DNA from: Cryptomeria japonica
Lineage: Eukaryota > Streptophyta > Pinopsida > Cupressales > Cupressaceae
Length of the DNA: 64,000 nucleotides
Direction of reading: 5' to 3'
Assembly: GCF_030272615.1 (NCBI RefSeq)
Contig: NC_081414.1
Location: forward strand, 822,737,896 to 822,801,895
The notes under the pieces were generated by a model that worked only from the letters and a program-made list of their open reading frames with translations, was not told the origin of the DNA and ran no database searches. This document shows positions 24,333 to 36,874 of the stretch, one piece after another. The first letter of the stretch is position 1; each line of letters begins with the position of its first letter. Both the position numbers and the translations under genes were made by a program.

Positions 24333-24697
24333 CCAAGTTCGGTGAAAGCATCAATTTGATGACTCTACAAAATATCTTCTAGGAGTTGATGCTGATTTAC
24401 ACACTTTAGGAGGTTTTCTAAAGGTGTGTAGGAAACAATAACAGGGAACAGGAATTGAAGACAAAATGCTCTGACCAAGACTGAGTTGATACATAACAGC
24501 AAGGAATTCACTTCTCAGCAGAAGAAATTATGTTTTAGTTCTTTTCATTTTTGGCATTGTTGTCAAAGGGGGAGAAGACTAATGTATGGGGGATAAGACT
24601 AATGACAGGGGGAGAGCAATTCAGCATTTTAGCAATCTGAATCCAAATCATTTAGCTCAAATCAATTGGTTTTTCCATGAATGCCAAAGGAGGAGAT
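24333..24697 (+). other. 3' untranslated region with repeated polypurine tracts
   Basis: Three G-rich tracts occur: TCAAAGGGGGAGAAG near 24565, CAGGGGGAGAG near 24608 and the LTR-proximal CAAAGGAGGAGAT at 24685-24697. The first two are stronger polypurine tracts than the last, whose G-run is interrupted. The phrase GGCATTGTTGTCAAAGGGGG is nearly the same as that on the minus strand at 514-535. Confidence 0.8.
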
Positions 24698-26214
24698 TGT
24701 TGGCATTATAACAGACACTGTGACATTGTTGACATTTCAATAAGGATATTGAGAAGGTTGTTGATGACTATGGATATAACTGATTAAGGATGTTCACTGT
24801 CTTAATAATATTATTTTGTCATTGATGTCAAGAAATTGATTTTCTAAATTCAATATGATGTTGCCATATCTTAAGAAGTATGTTTTGAAAAGAGTTAAGA
24901 TGTCGGTAAAAGACACAGAAAGAATGTGATGAATAAGGGGAGGAATAAGTTATTCAATGGGCAACTATAACCGTGTTAGACAATGACGAGATCATGTTGT
25001 TTAGATTCTTTTGATATCCTACATATCCTATTGAATGTAAGGTTAATACTATACTATGTTACCGAGCAAAGAACCTAGTCGGTAAACCCTAAGGAACCTA
25101 GTTGGTAAACACTAAGGTTATCGCTATCGGTTAATGAAGGCGGAATGTCTATCGAGTGAATTTTAGTATTTACCGAGTTGCAACCGAGTAATAACAGAAT
25201 GCATTGAATGAATAAAAGCATTATTTAATGAAGGAAGTTGATGAGCTGGAGTTGATTAAATGATTGGTAAGCCATGCGTGAAGTTTGTTAAAGGATCTAT
25301 GGCAATGAAAGATCGGCAGGAAGATCTACAGCTCAGATTGAACAGAAATACCTTAGCACAAGTTCCAAGGGAAGAATGCAAGTTCCAAGGTGAGGTAAAA
25401 CATTTTACAGATCGAAAGATACATTGAACATAGTCAAGTTTGAAGATCTGATGGCTATGATTGATCATGGGAAATGTGTTCAAGGAGATTAAGTGGTTGA
25501 AATATTGTTTATAAATAGGGAACTATTGATAAACAATGTATGCGGGCAATTGTATGCATAGGGATGCTACATAGTGATTACCGAGCATAGAAGCTTTAAG
25601 ATATGTTTGAATAACAGAGTATAGAGCCCAACAAATGAACAAGATAAGTCCTATGACTTGATTGTATTGAGCAAATAAGAATCTGCTCTAACATTTTTAG
25701 ATGTGAAGTTGCAGATATATTTTATTACTGTTATTTTGTGAAGTAACAGAAAATCTCTTAACCGAGTGGACTTAACAGCCTTATTTGTAAAACCCTCTAG
25801 CAAGGTGACATTCTTATTGAGTGTTTGAAATCCTTTAACAAGGTCACTTCTAATAAAGTGAAGATTGTAACAGATCTGAGGGAAATCCTTTAACTAGGTC
25901 ATATCTAGCAATGTGTTTGTAATCTTTAACAGGATTTTCTTTTAACCGAGCATACTCTAGAAGAGTATATTTCTTAGTGGATCTAAAATCCCATAGTGGT
26001 TTTTCCCTATTTGGGTTTCCACATTAAATCTAGTGTTATATGTTTTGTGATCCTATCTATTTATGAGTCTGCATGCATTACTATTTTTCTGATATGTTTA
26101 CCGAGGTTGAATCTGTTGTTTTTATGGAAGATTAAGTTTGAATGATTCACCCCCTCCCCCTGTCATCTTGTTAGCTTGGCATCTGTACTAAACTTTTTTG
26201 TATCAGAACTATCA
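24698..26214 (+). repeat. 3' LTR
   Basis: TGTTGGCATT...AACTATCA, about 96% like 18604-20116 by eye. Confidence 0.92.
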
Positions 26215-26219
26215 GTATC
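26215..26219. repeat. Target-site duplication, right
   Basis: GTATC, same as 18599-18603. Confidence 0.85.
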
Positions 26220-28890
26220 TACTAATAGTCCTAAATATATTTATTTTGTGGAGGTGTGAATTTGGATAGAGTTTCCTTGGATATTTATACAAGATCCTCC
26301 AATAGGCATACAGGTTTCTTGGATGTAGAGGCCTTTCAATTGGTTACTCTTTTTATTTTTAGCAAGGAATTAGCAAGTAAACCATTACTAGGATAGGGAG
26401 GTTATCAAATTAAATCACATGAAAATGGATGTCCACACTTACTTTAGGTGGTTAGGTAGATATAATACATGTGTCATATTGTGATTAGTCCACAAAAGTG
26501 ACTACGTGGCATATAATATTAGCTTCATTGTTAAAGGATTATCTTGTGATTGGTTTTAATTGGCTGGTAGAATCTATAGAAGTCTAAGTGAAGTTGTATT
26601 GAGTAGTTGGGGAGTAGTGTTTAAGATTACCACGTACTAACTTACTTTTAAGATTGCATAATTTTTTGAGTTTCAAAGGAAAAAATTAAAAGAGGACCAA
26701 GGGATACTCAATACTAATTGAAGAAGAAGTGGGATCAAGGTTACAAAACTTTTGATACCACTAATTAATATAGACAAAGAATTAGCATAAAGAGATTAAG
26801 GATCAAGGATATAGAGAGCCAAATTCACATTTCAGTAGAGGAAAATATATAAATCCAAAATACCATGAGTCAAGAGAGATGAGTTAGAGATCATCAATCT
26901 AGAGTGCTTAATGCTAAAGAGAAAAGAGCAACAGAAATAAGGTGGAAGGATGCCAAGTTTTAGAGATTCATTTTAACACATACCTTATACCTATCATGCC
27001 TGATGATATGATTAATCTTTCAAGTATGGGTTTCATAAGGACAAAGAGATATGGGAAGTGGGGTAAGAGAAATGAATAGGTAATATACTAAAAGCCCTAG
27101 AATTTGGGACTTAAATGAAAAGTGGATTGTAAAATCACGAATTGGGGATGGTGAATAGTCAATGCTAAAGGAGATGAAGCAAGGAAAAGAGTAAGTAAAG
27201 AATAATGGAGGTTCATGGATAAGTCTTATAACTTAAGAAGTGCATGACTATATTGAGATATAAACTCCTAATGCCAAGGATAAAGATAGAGTAGGGAGTG
27301 GAAGGATGGGGAAAGCCATAAACTACCTAATTCCATAATAAATATGGCATTATTAAAGTCTTTAAATTATTGAATCTTTCAATGAGCCATAGGATAGTAG
27401 TTTTAATTAAGGCTATTATAGTTTACATCAAAACGATATTACTAATACTTTCTTTGATGATATATACATGGGGTTTACATAGTAAGGTGTTAATAAAATT
27501 TGGCCTATGTAGGCCTACATTTATTTGGTAGCTTATGATCAATTAAAATTTATGTGAGTAAGCATTCAAGTATTATCAAGGCAATGAAGGAGACGTCAAG
27601 TATTTAGATTTCAAGCATTCAAGATGGCATCCATGATCAAGTTCTTATGAAGACATTTATGCATTCCTGCATTACAACATCAACCTTTTCATGCAGATTT
27701 CAATAAAAAAGTATTCATAAAGGTATACATTTCAATTTCACATCTAGCATCTACCCTTTCAACAAACACTTTCAATTTCAATTTCAATTCAATTATAGGG
27801 CTAATTTTAATCCTAAGGTTTGACTTAGGAAATCCCCTATCAACCAAACAATAATATTCCATTTACTGTGTGCGTGTAATAAATTCAAAAGACAACAGAC
27901 ATAGAGGTGTGAAGAGAAAATAGAGGTGCACAGAACCAACTTTTGTAGAGGTAGAAATTGGAGGACAAGGTCTCTCAAAAACCATTGTTTGACACTTACC
28001 TAGTGAAACTCTAGAGAACACTCATAACAACATCTCGATCTCAAAAATAAATATGTTGTCTAATTCTAATATCAAGGACAAGGGTTCTCAAGAATCATAG
28101 TCCCAAACTTTTGACCCTAGTTTTCAGACACATGGTTCCTCTCTACTTCCTATTTCCAGATCTATACTTTATGTCTACATATCTAATCAAAAAAAAATTG
28201 TGCATGTTGATTATTATCAGTTTTACATCTTTAATCTTAGATCTTGCATTCAATTCCATAGCTTATTTTCAACTCAATCAAGGAGAATTCATTTCATATT
28301 GTACTCAGCCCCTTTCTGATCAAATTGAAGGTTGAGTCAATTATTTTCATCGTTCTTCTTAAATATAATTTAGAAATAGTTTTAATAAATAGTTTGCATG
28401 TATGAACTTGTGAACCCTATTTTCAACCTTCATAGAATTATTTTTTTTAATCATCGTACATAGTAAATATTGTTGGTTTCTTTGTGTGGTCAAAATGCAA
28501 CACATATCATTTAAAAATAGCATTCACAAATGCTTTCACAAAAATCCAGATAATTGATTATCTCTTCCTCCCTAACTCTATGATTATAAAGTGTAATACA
28601 AATTCTACAATGGTAATAGTCTACAAAAGATGAGATATATATGTCACAAAACTTTTCATTTTATACATATGTAGGTTTATGAAAATAATTTAATTAAATG
28701 TACATTTTTTCATGAAACAAGTGTTGGACAAGTACCACAACATTGTATATACAATCTTATGCGTTTAATTCAAAACCAAAACAAAATTAAAGTTTTTTTT
28801 TTTTTAGACTAAAAATAAACCGTCTTCCTTCATTATTATTATATGTTTGATTTAATACACATTATTATAGTGCTATTATATTTTTCATAT
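26220..28890. other. AT-rich intergenic DNA, possible decayed gypsy-type LTR
   Basis: No supported coding sequence. The part at about 27600-28150 is organised like the LTR at 6730 (a GGTTTGAC...CCCTAT...CCAAAC stretch, then a purine-rich GAGGTG...GAGGTGCACAGAA section), which suggests a decayed, related LTR. The 65-75 codon ORFs here look random. Confidence 0.3.
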
Positions 28891-29890
28891 CACTTCATTT
28901 ACCGTCACTAGAAATCTCCAAAAGAACATTTTTCCTATTTAGGATTACTCAATTTTTCTTCTCTGATTTTTGAAGCAAGGTCTCCTTATGAACAATATAT
29001 GTCTGTAGGTCCCAATTTCATCAAATAGTCTATGGACACCACTATCTTCATTAGCTGATTCTCACTATTTGTCACATTCTTCATACAAAAGTTGATTAGT
29101 GGTATGAATTTCATCATAGATATATAGCTCAAAGAGATGGCATCCTCTATTAAAAATAAATAACTAAGATTTGTATGTACCTCAAAGATATGGTCTCAAT
29201 ATGATACATATTCAAAGGTTAAGAAAAAAATTTAATTTATGTAGTTCTAAGTATATTATTGTAATCTAATGATAGATAACCTCTGATTTAAACATTGTTC
29301 TTGTGGTGATATTAATGTATATAACATAATCCTCATCAATTATACTATAATATTTTGATAATATCATATATTTCATTACAAAGTTGTAGGTTCCATCGTT
29401 ATCTTTTAGTTTTTTACTAAAAAGGAAACAAGATATTCATTTGCACCAACCCTTTCATCCTTTTGACTAAGAATCATAGTGATGTGAGCTTGTCTTCTAT
29501 ACACATAAAAGATAAAATTTATAGAGAACTTAAGATGAACCAACATTTGTGCATTTGAAATGGCCTCTTTAATATTTTCAAATGCTTATTCACTCTCTTT
29601 TGTCCATTTGAAATGTTTAATTTTTTTCATATGCCTATAAATTTTTGTATCAATCACATCATAAAATTATTCTTTCCTATGAAATATTGCATGCTCTTTT
29701 TATGCTAGAGAAGTGAAATCTTAAGAATATATTGAACCCTTTTGGAATAATAGTTATACCTTACTAAGACACAATGTGCCCAAGCTAGTAAATTTCCTTG
29801 GGAAACACTAAAGATGGTTTTTTGAATTCAAAGACAATCCAAAATATTAACACCTACAAGACATTATCATTTAGATAATTAAAATGGTAT
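28890..29890 (-). pseudogene. Gypsy pol relic (RT end and RNase H)
   Basis: There is no ORF of note, but the minus strand still reads the gypsy RT-RNase H junction across several frames. From 29880 down it gives KKPSLVFPKEI, then a GHIVS-like piece, then IPKGFNIFLRFHFSS, then HFKWTKES-AFENIKEAIS at about 29610-29560, then FILYVYRRQAHITMILSQKD and YLVSFLVKN. The HFKWT...AFE...IKEAIS phrase is diagnostic of plant gypsy RT C-termini. It is heavily frameshifted. Coordinates are approximate, and the part below 29350 is barely recognisable. Confidence 0.65.
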
Positions 29891-30149
29891 TCTTTATTCA
29901 AATATAGTTAAGTGTTAAAGTTAATTGAATTTGGTATTTTCTTTTAAATGTTTCCATTACTACATAGAATAAATTTTATTTCTTCGACATAGTAAAGTGT
30001 TCTTGATTTTATGCTTATCTTATTCTTCTAGTAGTATTTAGTTAAAACTTGTGAAGTCATCCAAGATTAAAAACCTGTTAGACCCTACTAAAACCATAGA
30101 GGGTAGAGTAGTTATTTTTAAGAGGCTCAATTTAGATCTCTAGAATCTT

Positions 30150-31100
30150 GAAAAGATAGACCTCTTCATCCATTTTTCATATTATTGTATATGTTCATGA
30201 TATGATAATCACTGGAAATAATAAGACCTAAATCAAGGAACTAATAAACCCATTATATGGCGAGTTTTAGATGAAATAATAAAATGTTTCTAGATATATA
30301 GTTGGTATGGAGAAATGTACAAGGATGGCACCAATAGGAAACTCTAGCTAAACTAGAAGAAGTATCTTGAAACTATTTTTTGGAGGCTAGAAATCTAGTA
30401 CAATAGTTTGGTAACTACATCCCTAGTATTTGGATTTAAGTTTAATTCATTAAAATGACTCTAAGTTTAGGAGGGCTTGGAGGATATGACGAATATATTT
30501 TAATATCATAGGGAGTGTCATGTACACAATGGTCTATACAATTTCATAAATTACCTAAGCATGGAAAGATTTCTAATAAGGTTCAACTGCAAGATCAATG
30601 AAGGACCATTAGACATAGGTGAAAAAAGTGTTTAGATACTTTAAGGGAACTTTGGGTTACTATTTGACTTATCATGGCACTATTGATGCAGGAAAAGTGT
30701 TGACTATATAGTGATTTCTAGATTGCAGTTTCACTATAGATCTTGATAATTAGAGGTTGATACAGGGTTATGCTCTATATTTTTGGTAACATGGATAGGT
30801 ATGTGGGTAAGTAGCAAGATCAGTTTAGAAATTAACAACTATAGTAAAATATATGGTTGTGACAACGTATTCTTATAAGGAAGCAACACTCTTAAGGAGG
30901 TTACTAGTGACAATATTAGCTTTGCGTGCCATGGTGTTGTACTAAAATTTATTTACCATGCTACAACAAAGTACATTCTAACAAAAAATAATTTTATAAG
31001 TGAGATGGTTGGGACTAGGAAATTTAATATGGAAAGGATTGACAATTACATAAATGTTATTGATTTGTTGATGAGACTTGTAAGTGTTCCCAATTTATAG
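30150..31100 (+). pseudogene. Copia RT end and RNase H relic
   Basis: Pieces in shifting frames match the end of copia pol in order: KKYLETIFWRLEI near 30357; VFRYFKGTLGYYLTYHGTID near 30630; a decayed DSDWAGD region near 30720; WVSKQDQFRN near 30805; KEATLLRRLLVTI near 30880; and at 30990-31090 IISEM-like and NVIDLLMRLVSVPNL, which matches the ADMLTKPV...KF end of copia RNase H. The strand is opposite to the gypsy relic before it. No LTRs were found. Each piece alone is weak; the ordered series is convincing. Confidence 0.6.
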
Positions 31101-33225
31101 TGGTGTTGGGATGAGATGCACTTGTTGCATTCCCAAGGATGAGTTTAACTTATTGGGTTGTATACCACACTCTCCTACGATAATATCAAAGGTGAGAATA
31201 TTGGGACTTCGGTGATACTCATCGACATAAAGTTTTTGAAGTTACAATTTATCTATAAAATGTAATGTGTTAATATGTTTTGAGTTTGAAAGGTTTTGGT
31301 ACAATATATTTGTTAGTTTACATGTGATTATTTTTCTGCAATAATTATGATCTATTTGAAGAAGAACTAAGTGATTTGTATGGAAGATAATGTTGATAAT
31401 TACACAAAATGCTATGCATGATAAATTAAGGAAAATTTTAGAGTTCAGGTGCATAATTTGATAGTATGAGAATATTCTACAAGATAACACAAGGCATTGG
31501 AAGTAATTAGAAGTAATGCAATATTTATGTGTTAAATTGCAAGTATGGAGCTAGTAGTTTTTACCATACATGAAATCATAAACTCACTGGTAGTGGTAAG
31601 TGGGAAATGATTGATTTTTATTGTATGATAATAGCTACAAATACATGTTGATTATTCACTTGGAGATATCTTGGTTAGTCATATGTGTGATATATTGATG
31701 TGAAAATATGGTCATAACATAGTTGTGTGACTCTTGGTATTCCACAATGTTTGTTGGAGTGTTAGATGGTTGGAATTTTATGTTTACATCTATATGTATA
31801 ATCTCATGTGAATGTATCATGGTTAGAGAAATTGAAAAATGAGGGGAGATGATTTTATTACCTATAATGTTAATTTCCTATTATAATTATTCAACACCTT
31901 ATTAATATTCTATCTAGTAATGATTAAATATTTATCCCAAGTATAAACCTAATTGTAATTTTTCAAGAAAAAATTTCACTTTTTAGTCATTTGAGACCCT
32001 CAGTACCTTGCACCTACTTGTTTGGGAAGCTATTTCATTTTAGATTTGACATAGTGGACCATGCTATCAAAATGGTGATAAAGAACCATACTATATAGTA
32101 GTCATAGTTCAACATAGGTAAACTTCAAAATAATTGATATATGGCACCAATATTTTGAATTTATTAAAAATTTTTAAGGATAAGTCTAGTTAAATGTTTG
32201 GTAGACTTTTATGTCAATTTTTTTTTTAGAGTTCTTGAGATATATATGTAATATTCTATTACTCATTTCGGATACCTCCTTCATATTTTTGATAGTGAGG
32301 ATTGTGGTATAGTCGAATTTCTTCTTTTCAAGAGGTTGACAATCATTTTTCATATTTTAGAATTTATTGATGTGGTTAAATGTATGAGCATAAAATATGT
32401 AGGGTTATCATATGGAAGGTGGGTGTCTTATCTCTAAAGTGCCCATCCAGATGCTGCTAGAATGTAAGAAGTCTAGGACTATTGAAACATAGGTGATACT
32501 AGTAGAGTAAAAGAACTTTATATGTTTGTCTATGCTAGCTAATTTTATTGTTATTAAATTTAATAACCACATTTTCAAATAAGCTAAATAAAATGGTTTG
32601 TAGCTCCCTACTTATAAGTTTGAATCACTTTTTATCTATCCTTAAGATCTAGCAATTAAATATTTGACATTAAAACAATTATGCTTGTATTTTGAAACTT
32701 AAATTATTAAAAATAGAGTTTTAGTCTAACAATTATAAATTAAAACAATAATGAATTACTTAATGGTTATTAATACCTTGTATTATTTTACTTTTAGAAA
32801 CTAAATAAACTAGAATAAAAATCTTATACATCTATTAAAAAATGTTGAGAGATATCACTTAGAAGATATTTTACTGAAAATTTATTTTATTTTACTATGA
32901 AACTATTTTATTAACAACGTACATTAACACATTAATTTTATTATATTTTCTTTATTTTAGTTATCTATGTAACTTTAGATTTTACTTTAAAAAATACCAT
33001 CATTAATTATTTTCATAATTTTTATTTCAAAAAATCATTAATTTACTTTTAAAAATTAAACATATCAATATATAAAAAATTATATTATTGAATACATGTA
33101 TTCTCATATATCAATATAGACATGTTTAACAAAATTTAATCCACAATATCAATATTTGATTGCACCCAAAACAAATTTAACATTTATAATTACTTTATTA
33201 TTATTTATTCTAAATTTATTTTATT
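31101..33225. other. AT-rich DNA without recognisable genes
   Basis: Long A/T runs and no coding signal. A GAGGGGAGAT tract at 31832-31841 could be the polypurine tract of the copia relic before it (plus strand, 740 bp downstream), with its LTR beyond it now unrecognisable. Confidence 0.4.
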
Positions 33226-33383
33226 CAAAGGTCATATGAAACAACCATTTAGAACAAAGTTTTAGAGTAAACAAATTATAATTGCATATTAATAACATGT
33301 ACAAACCCCCTAAATTAACATTAAAAAATAGTTCAGAGATATATTCAAAGGTCATATGAGACAGCCATTTAGAGGACAGTTTT
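33226..33383. repeat. Local direct duplication, spacing 117 bp
   Basis: ATTCAAAGGTCATATGAAAC at 33226 recurs as ATTCAAAGGTCATATGAGAC at 33343, each followed by a similar CCATTTAGA...AGTTTTA stretch. Confidence 0.8.
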
Positions 33384-33509
33384 ACGTATAACATAAGATT
33401 TTGATTACTAGGCCCTTAACTTCACTGAACCAGGTGAACGATTTGCCACGTTCAGAGTTTCCGAAACAATATAGTTTAGACCAAATATATGGATCCAATT
33501 CCGCTTGCT

Positions 33510-34821
33510 AGAATTTTTTGTTTTCACCGGATTAACAAACTTAACCTCAAATACAAATCTAATCAACTGCACCAACAACAAAGATAGCCAAATTGATAGC
33601 ACAACACACAACAAACAACACCAAGGTTTTAACGTGGAAATCTCGGTTAAGGGAAAACCCACTATGGGAACCTACCCACAATAAGATGATACTCTGCAAT
33701 AGTATGTGAAAATAATTACAATGGGGAATGCATATACATTCAGGCTCACTGCCTAGAGCTCACTGCTTAAAATACAATAACCCAAAATGTGACAACAATC
33801 AGAGAAGGTTCAATACCTTACAAGTCTTGTTGACTTACAAAATATTCGAACAACAATCCAAGATCAAATGAACTAAAAGAATAGCATCTGCAAATGCCTG
33901 ATGACAGTTATAGTTAAGCACATATGTCTGCCCTGCAACACTCCAATCTCTACTCAAACATAATGCCCAAGAATGTACTCACTTGTTCGCACCTTTACCA
34001 TTCTCTAATAATGCAGAATCAACACTCATACCAAACTTACATGACTATATCATCTATTTATACAACTCATCAACCTTGACTACAAGGTCAATCAAACCCT
34101 CAACTCATAATTACAAAATTACATCACATGATACAAAGATCAACCACCAGACCATTATTATGATATACATGATATAACATGGACCTAAACCAAATGCTCA
34201 AACACACAAAACCACTAGAAATTATGCCAAGACTAACTGCAACACGCTACAGCACCAAAATATCACATATACCAGATCATGAAAATAACCAAAAACTCAC
34301 ACAACAATCAATAAAGACTATAAAAAAATAGAACAAAATTAGGAAACACCAACAAGCACATTAGAATCATCTATAATAGCTGCACCAACACCATTTAACA
34401 AATCTTTGTTGATAAACATCTGAAACTCAAGAACGGTCAAACAACAACAATTGTCATGAGGAAAGGTAACTTTTGGAGCATCAAATCATGAACCATCTGA
34501 AATGAAGATACACAAGAACATCCCAGACAATCTCCCAAAATATCAACTCAAGATCTGATCACACCATAATATATCAGAGGAAATATCGAACTCAGCAAAC
34601 CACTGATCAGAATAACCAAACTATAAACCAAATCATATGATATGATCAATTAAGATCTTGGATCATTGAAGTCATTATAGAAAGATATAATGATATAATA
34701 AATAAACAATACATCAAACCATGATCCTAATAAACCAATTTTTAACCACCAAAGCAATAAATCAGAAGAATATGTTGACATCAATGACAACAACATATCC
34801 TAGCAGCAGCAATGTCCAACA
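33510..34821 (-). repeat. 3' LTR, truncated at its outer end
   Basis: It aligns with 39410-40721, starting around TTTTCACCGGATTAACAAAC (33531). The minus strand begins TGTTGGAC next to the polypurine tract. The expected terminal stretch TGTTGGAAACAACAATGG, seen at 39375, is replaced by unrelated sequence. Confidence 0.85.
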
Positions 34822-34835
34822 ATCTCCCCCTTTGG
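34822..34835 (-). other. Polypurine tract
   Basis: The minus strand reads CCAAAGGGGGAGAT, the same 14 bases as at 421-434. Two further G-rich copies lie at 34946-34955 and 34995-35005. Confidence 0.88.
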
Positions 34836-35109
34836 AATTGATGGCAACATATGGATGTGAAAAACAATCAATGCAAAGAAAGAAAATATCTACAAAAAAT
34901 CTCCCTAAGATCAAGCAGATAAAATAGTTTGTCACATGCTTTCTCTCCCCCTTTAACATGAATGACAAAGGTTCTCAAGATAGAAAACCAGTATCCCCCC
35001 TTTAGATAAACAAATGAGCTCTATTGAATCACAAACATACTACTCCATCAGAGGAGCGACATAGGCTCATCAATTTGAACAAGAAGATAAGACTATGAAG
35101 TCTACCAGA

Positions 35110-35917
35110 TTGATGCAACTCAATGCATCTAGTTCCCATCAGGAAGGGTGGATACCCCTAACTTGTCTCTCAAATAGACAAATATATCTAAAGATAAAGG
35201 TTTGGTGAAAATATCAGTAATTTGTTCCTTTTTAGATACATACTCTAGCTTCACTTCCTCTTCACTGACTTTTTCTCTCAAGAAATGATACTTGATTAAT
35301 ACATGTTTAGTCTTTGAATTTTACACCGAGTTCTTTGACATATTAATAGCACTAGTGTTATCAAAATAGATGACAATAGGTTCATCATAGATAACTCTGA
35401 TATCCTTCAACATTTGTTTCATCCAAACTACCTGAGTGCAGTTACTAGTAGCAACAATGTATTTAGCTTCAGCAATAGATAGTGAAACAGAATCTTGTTT
35501 CTTACTTGCCCATGAAACCAATTTCTTACCCAAAAAGAATGCACCATTGGGCATACTCTTCCAGTCATCAACATCACCAGCCCAATTAGAATCCGTGTAA
35601 ACACATAACATAAAATAATTATTCCTTAGATACCATAAACCATAATCCACAGTTCCTTTCAAGTATCTGAATATCCTTTTTACAACAGTGACATGACTCT
35701 CTTTCAGATTAGCTTGATATCTAGCAGCCATGCACACTACATGCATAATGTCAGGTCTAGTTGGGGTCAAGTATAGTAGTCTGTAAACTATAGATTTGTA
35801 CAAGGTCTGATTAGCTTTTAGAGATTCATCATTTTTAGATGATTTGTAGCTAGTCACCATAGGATTTCCAACCGGTTTAGAATCTTCTAACCCAAATTTC
35901 TTTAGTAAGTCCTTCAC
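35110..35917 (-). pseudogene. Copia RNase H domain
   Basis: The reading from 35917 gives LLKKFGLEDSKPV, LTPTRPDIMHVV, IFRYLKGTVDYGL, then the acidic motifs YTDSNWAGDVDD, SIAEAKYIVATSNC and IYFDNTSAINMSKN, all with their key Asp/Glu present. A stop at 35321 cuts it before the KTKHVLIKYHFLRE helix, which is still readable to about 35110. It removes RNA from the cDNA hybrid. Confidence 0.88.
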
Positions 35918-35953
35918 ATATTTAGCTTGAGATATAAAAATACCTTTTCCGGT

Positions 35954-36874
35954 CTATGAAATCCACAAGCCTAAGAAAAATTTCATTTTTCCTATCATAG
36001 ACATCTCAAATTCTTTTTCCATATCACTAGCAAACTTCATACTCAAGTTGTCATCTCCTCCAAAGATAATGTCATCAAAAAAAACTTTAACAAACAAGAT
36101 GTTATCATTCTTAATCTTGAAATATAGATTACTATTAGCAGTTCCTTTATTAAATCCTAATTTCAACAAATACTTATCCAATCTAGCATACCAGGCTCTA
36201 GGGGCTTGTTTCAATCCATAAAGAGCTTTCTTTAGTTTGCATACCATGTCTCCATCATCTGATAATGAAAATCCATCAAGTTTCTCAATGTAGACTTCTT
36301 CCTCAAGATCACCATTTGAAAAGGTTGACTTGACATCTATCTGATATATCTTGAAATCCTTATAAGTAGCATATGCAAGCAATAGTCTAAGAGCTTCAAT
36401 TCTAGCTATAGGAGCAAAAGTCTCCTCATAATCAATCCCTTCCTTTTGTGAATAACCTTTGCATACCAATCTTGCTTTATTTCTGACAACTTCACTGGCT
36501 TCATTCAATTTGTTCCTGAATACCCATTTAGTACCAATCGCATTCTTGTCTTTAGGTCTAGGCACAAGTTCCCATGTGTTATTATTTTCAATTTGATTCA
36601 ATTCTTCTTCCATAGCCTTCATCCAATTTTCATCTTGGCAAGCCTCAACAACATCTTTAGGTTCAATTTTAGAAATCAAACATACCTCTTTAGCAGCTAG
36701 CCTTCTTCTAGTCATTACGCCTTTATTTTTATCACCAATGATCTGATTTTTAGAATGATTCAACCTTACATACCTCAGATTCTTCTGATTATTCTGATTT
36801 TCAGGTTCATGTACCTCTTCACAAGCAATAACAATATCCAGATTAAATGTCTCTACTAGATCATTCTGCTTCAA
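35954..36874 (-). pseudogene. Copia reverse transcriptase
   Basis: A nearly complete RT core: [73 protein letters not shown] and the catalytic FFDD in [12 protein letters not shown] (YVDD variant). [20 protein letters not shown] shows substitutions at usually conserved Ala and Leu. The upstream 100 residues are the variable linker from integrase. A stop at 35954 separates it from the RNase H frame. Confidence 0.92.

Larger units (their letters stand above)
18604..26214 (+). mobile_element. Full-length Ty1/copia retrotransposon
   Basis: LTRs of 1,513 and 1,517 bp, a PBS, a polypurine tract, a 5-bp target duplication and the gene order gag-protease-integrase-RT-RNase H make this a structurally complete Ty1/copia element of 7.6 kb. 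By eye the LTRs are about 96% identical, so this is the youngest large insertion here. At least seven in-frame stops break the polyprotein, so it is not autonomous. It inserted only 13 bp beyond the end of the gypsy-type 3' LTR. Copia order (integrase before RT) is certain; the sub-lineage is not assigned. Confidence 0.93.

Noticed and set aside
33408-33662. 84-codon minus-strand ORF as a small membrane protein
   Set aside because: It spans the junction of an LTR and unrelated DNA, so the hydrophobic stretch is LTR sequence read by chance.
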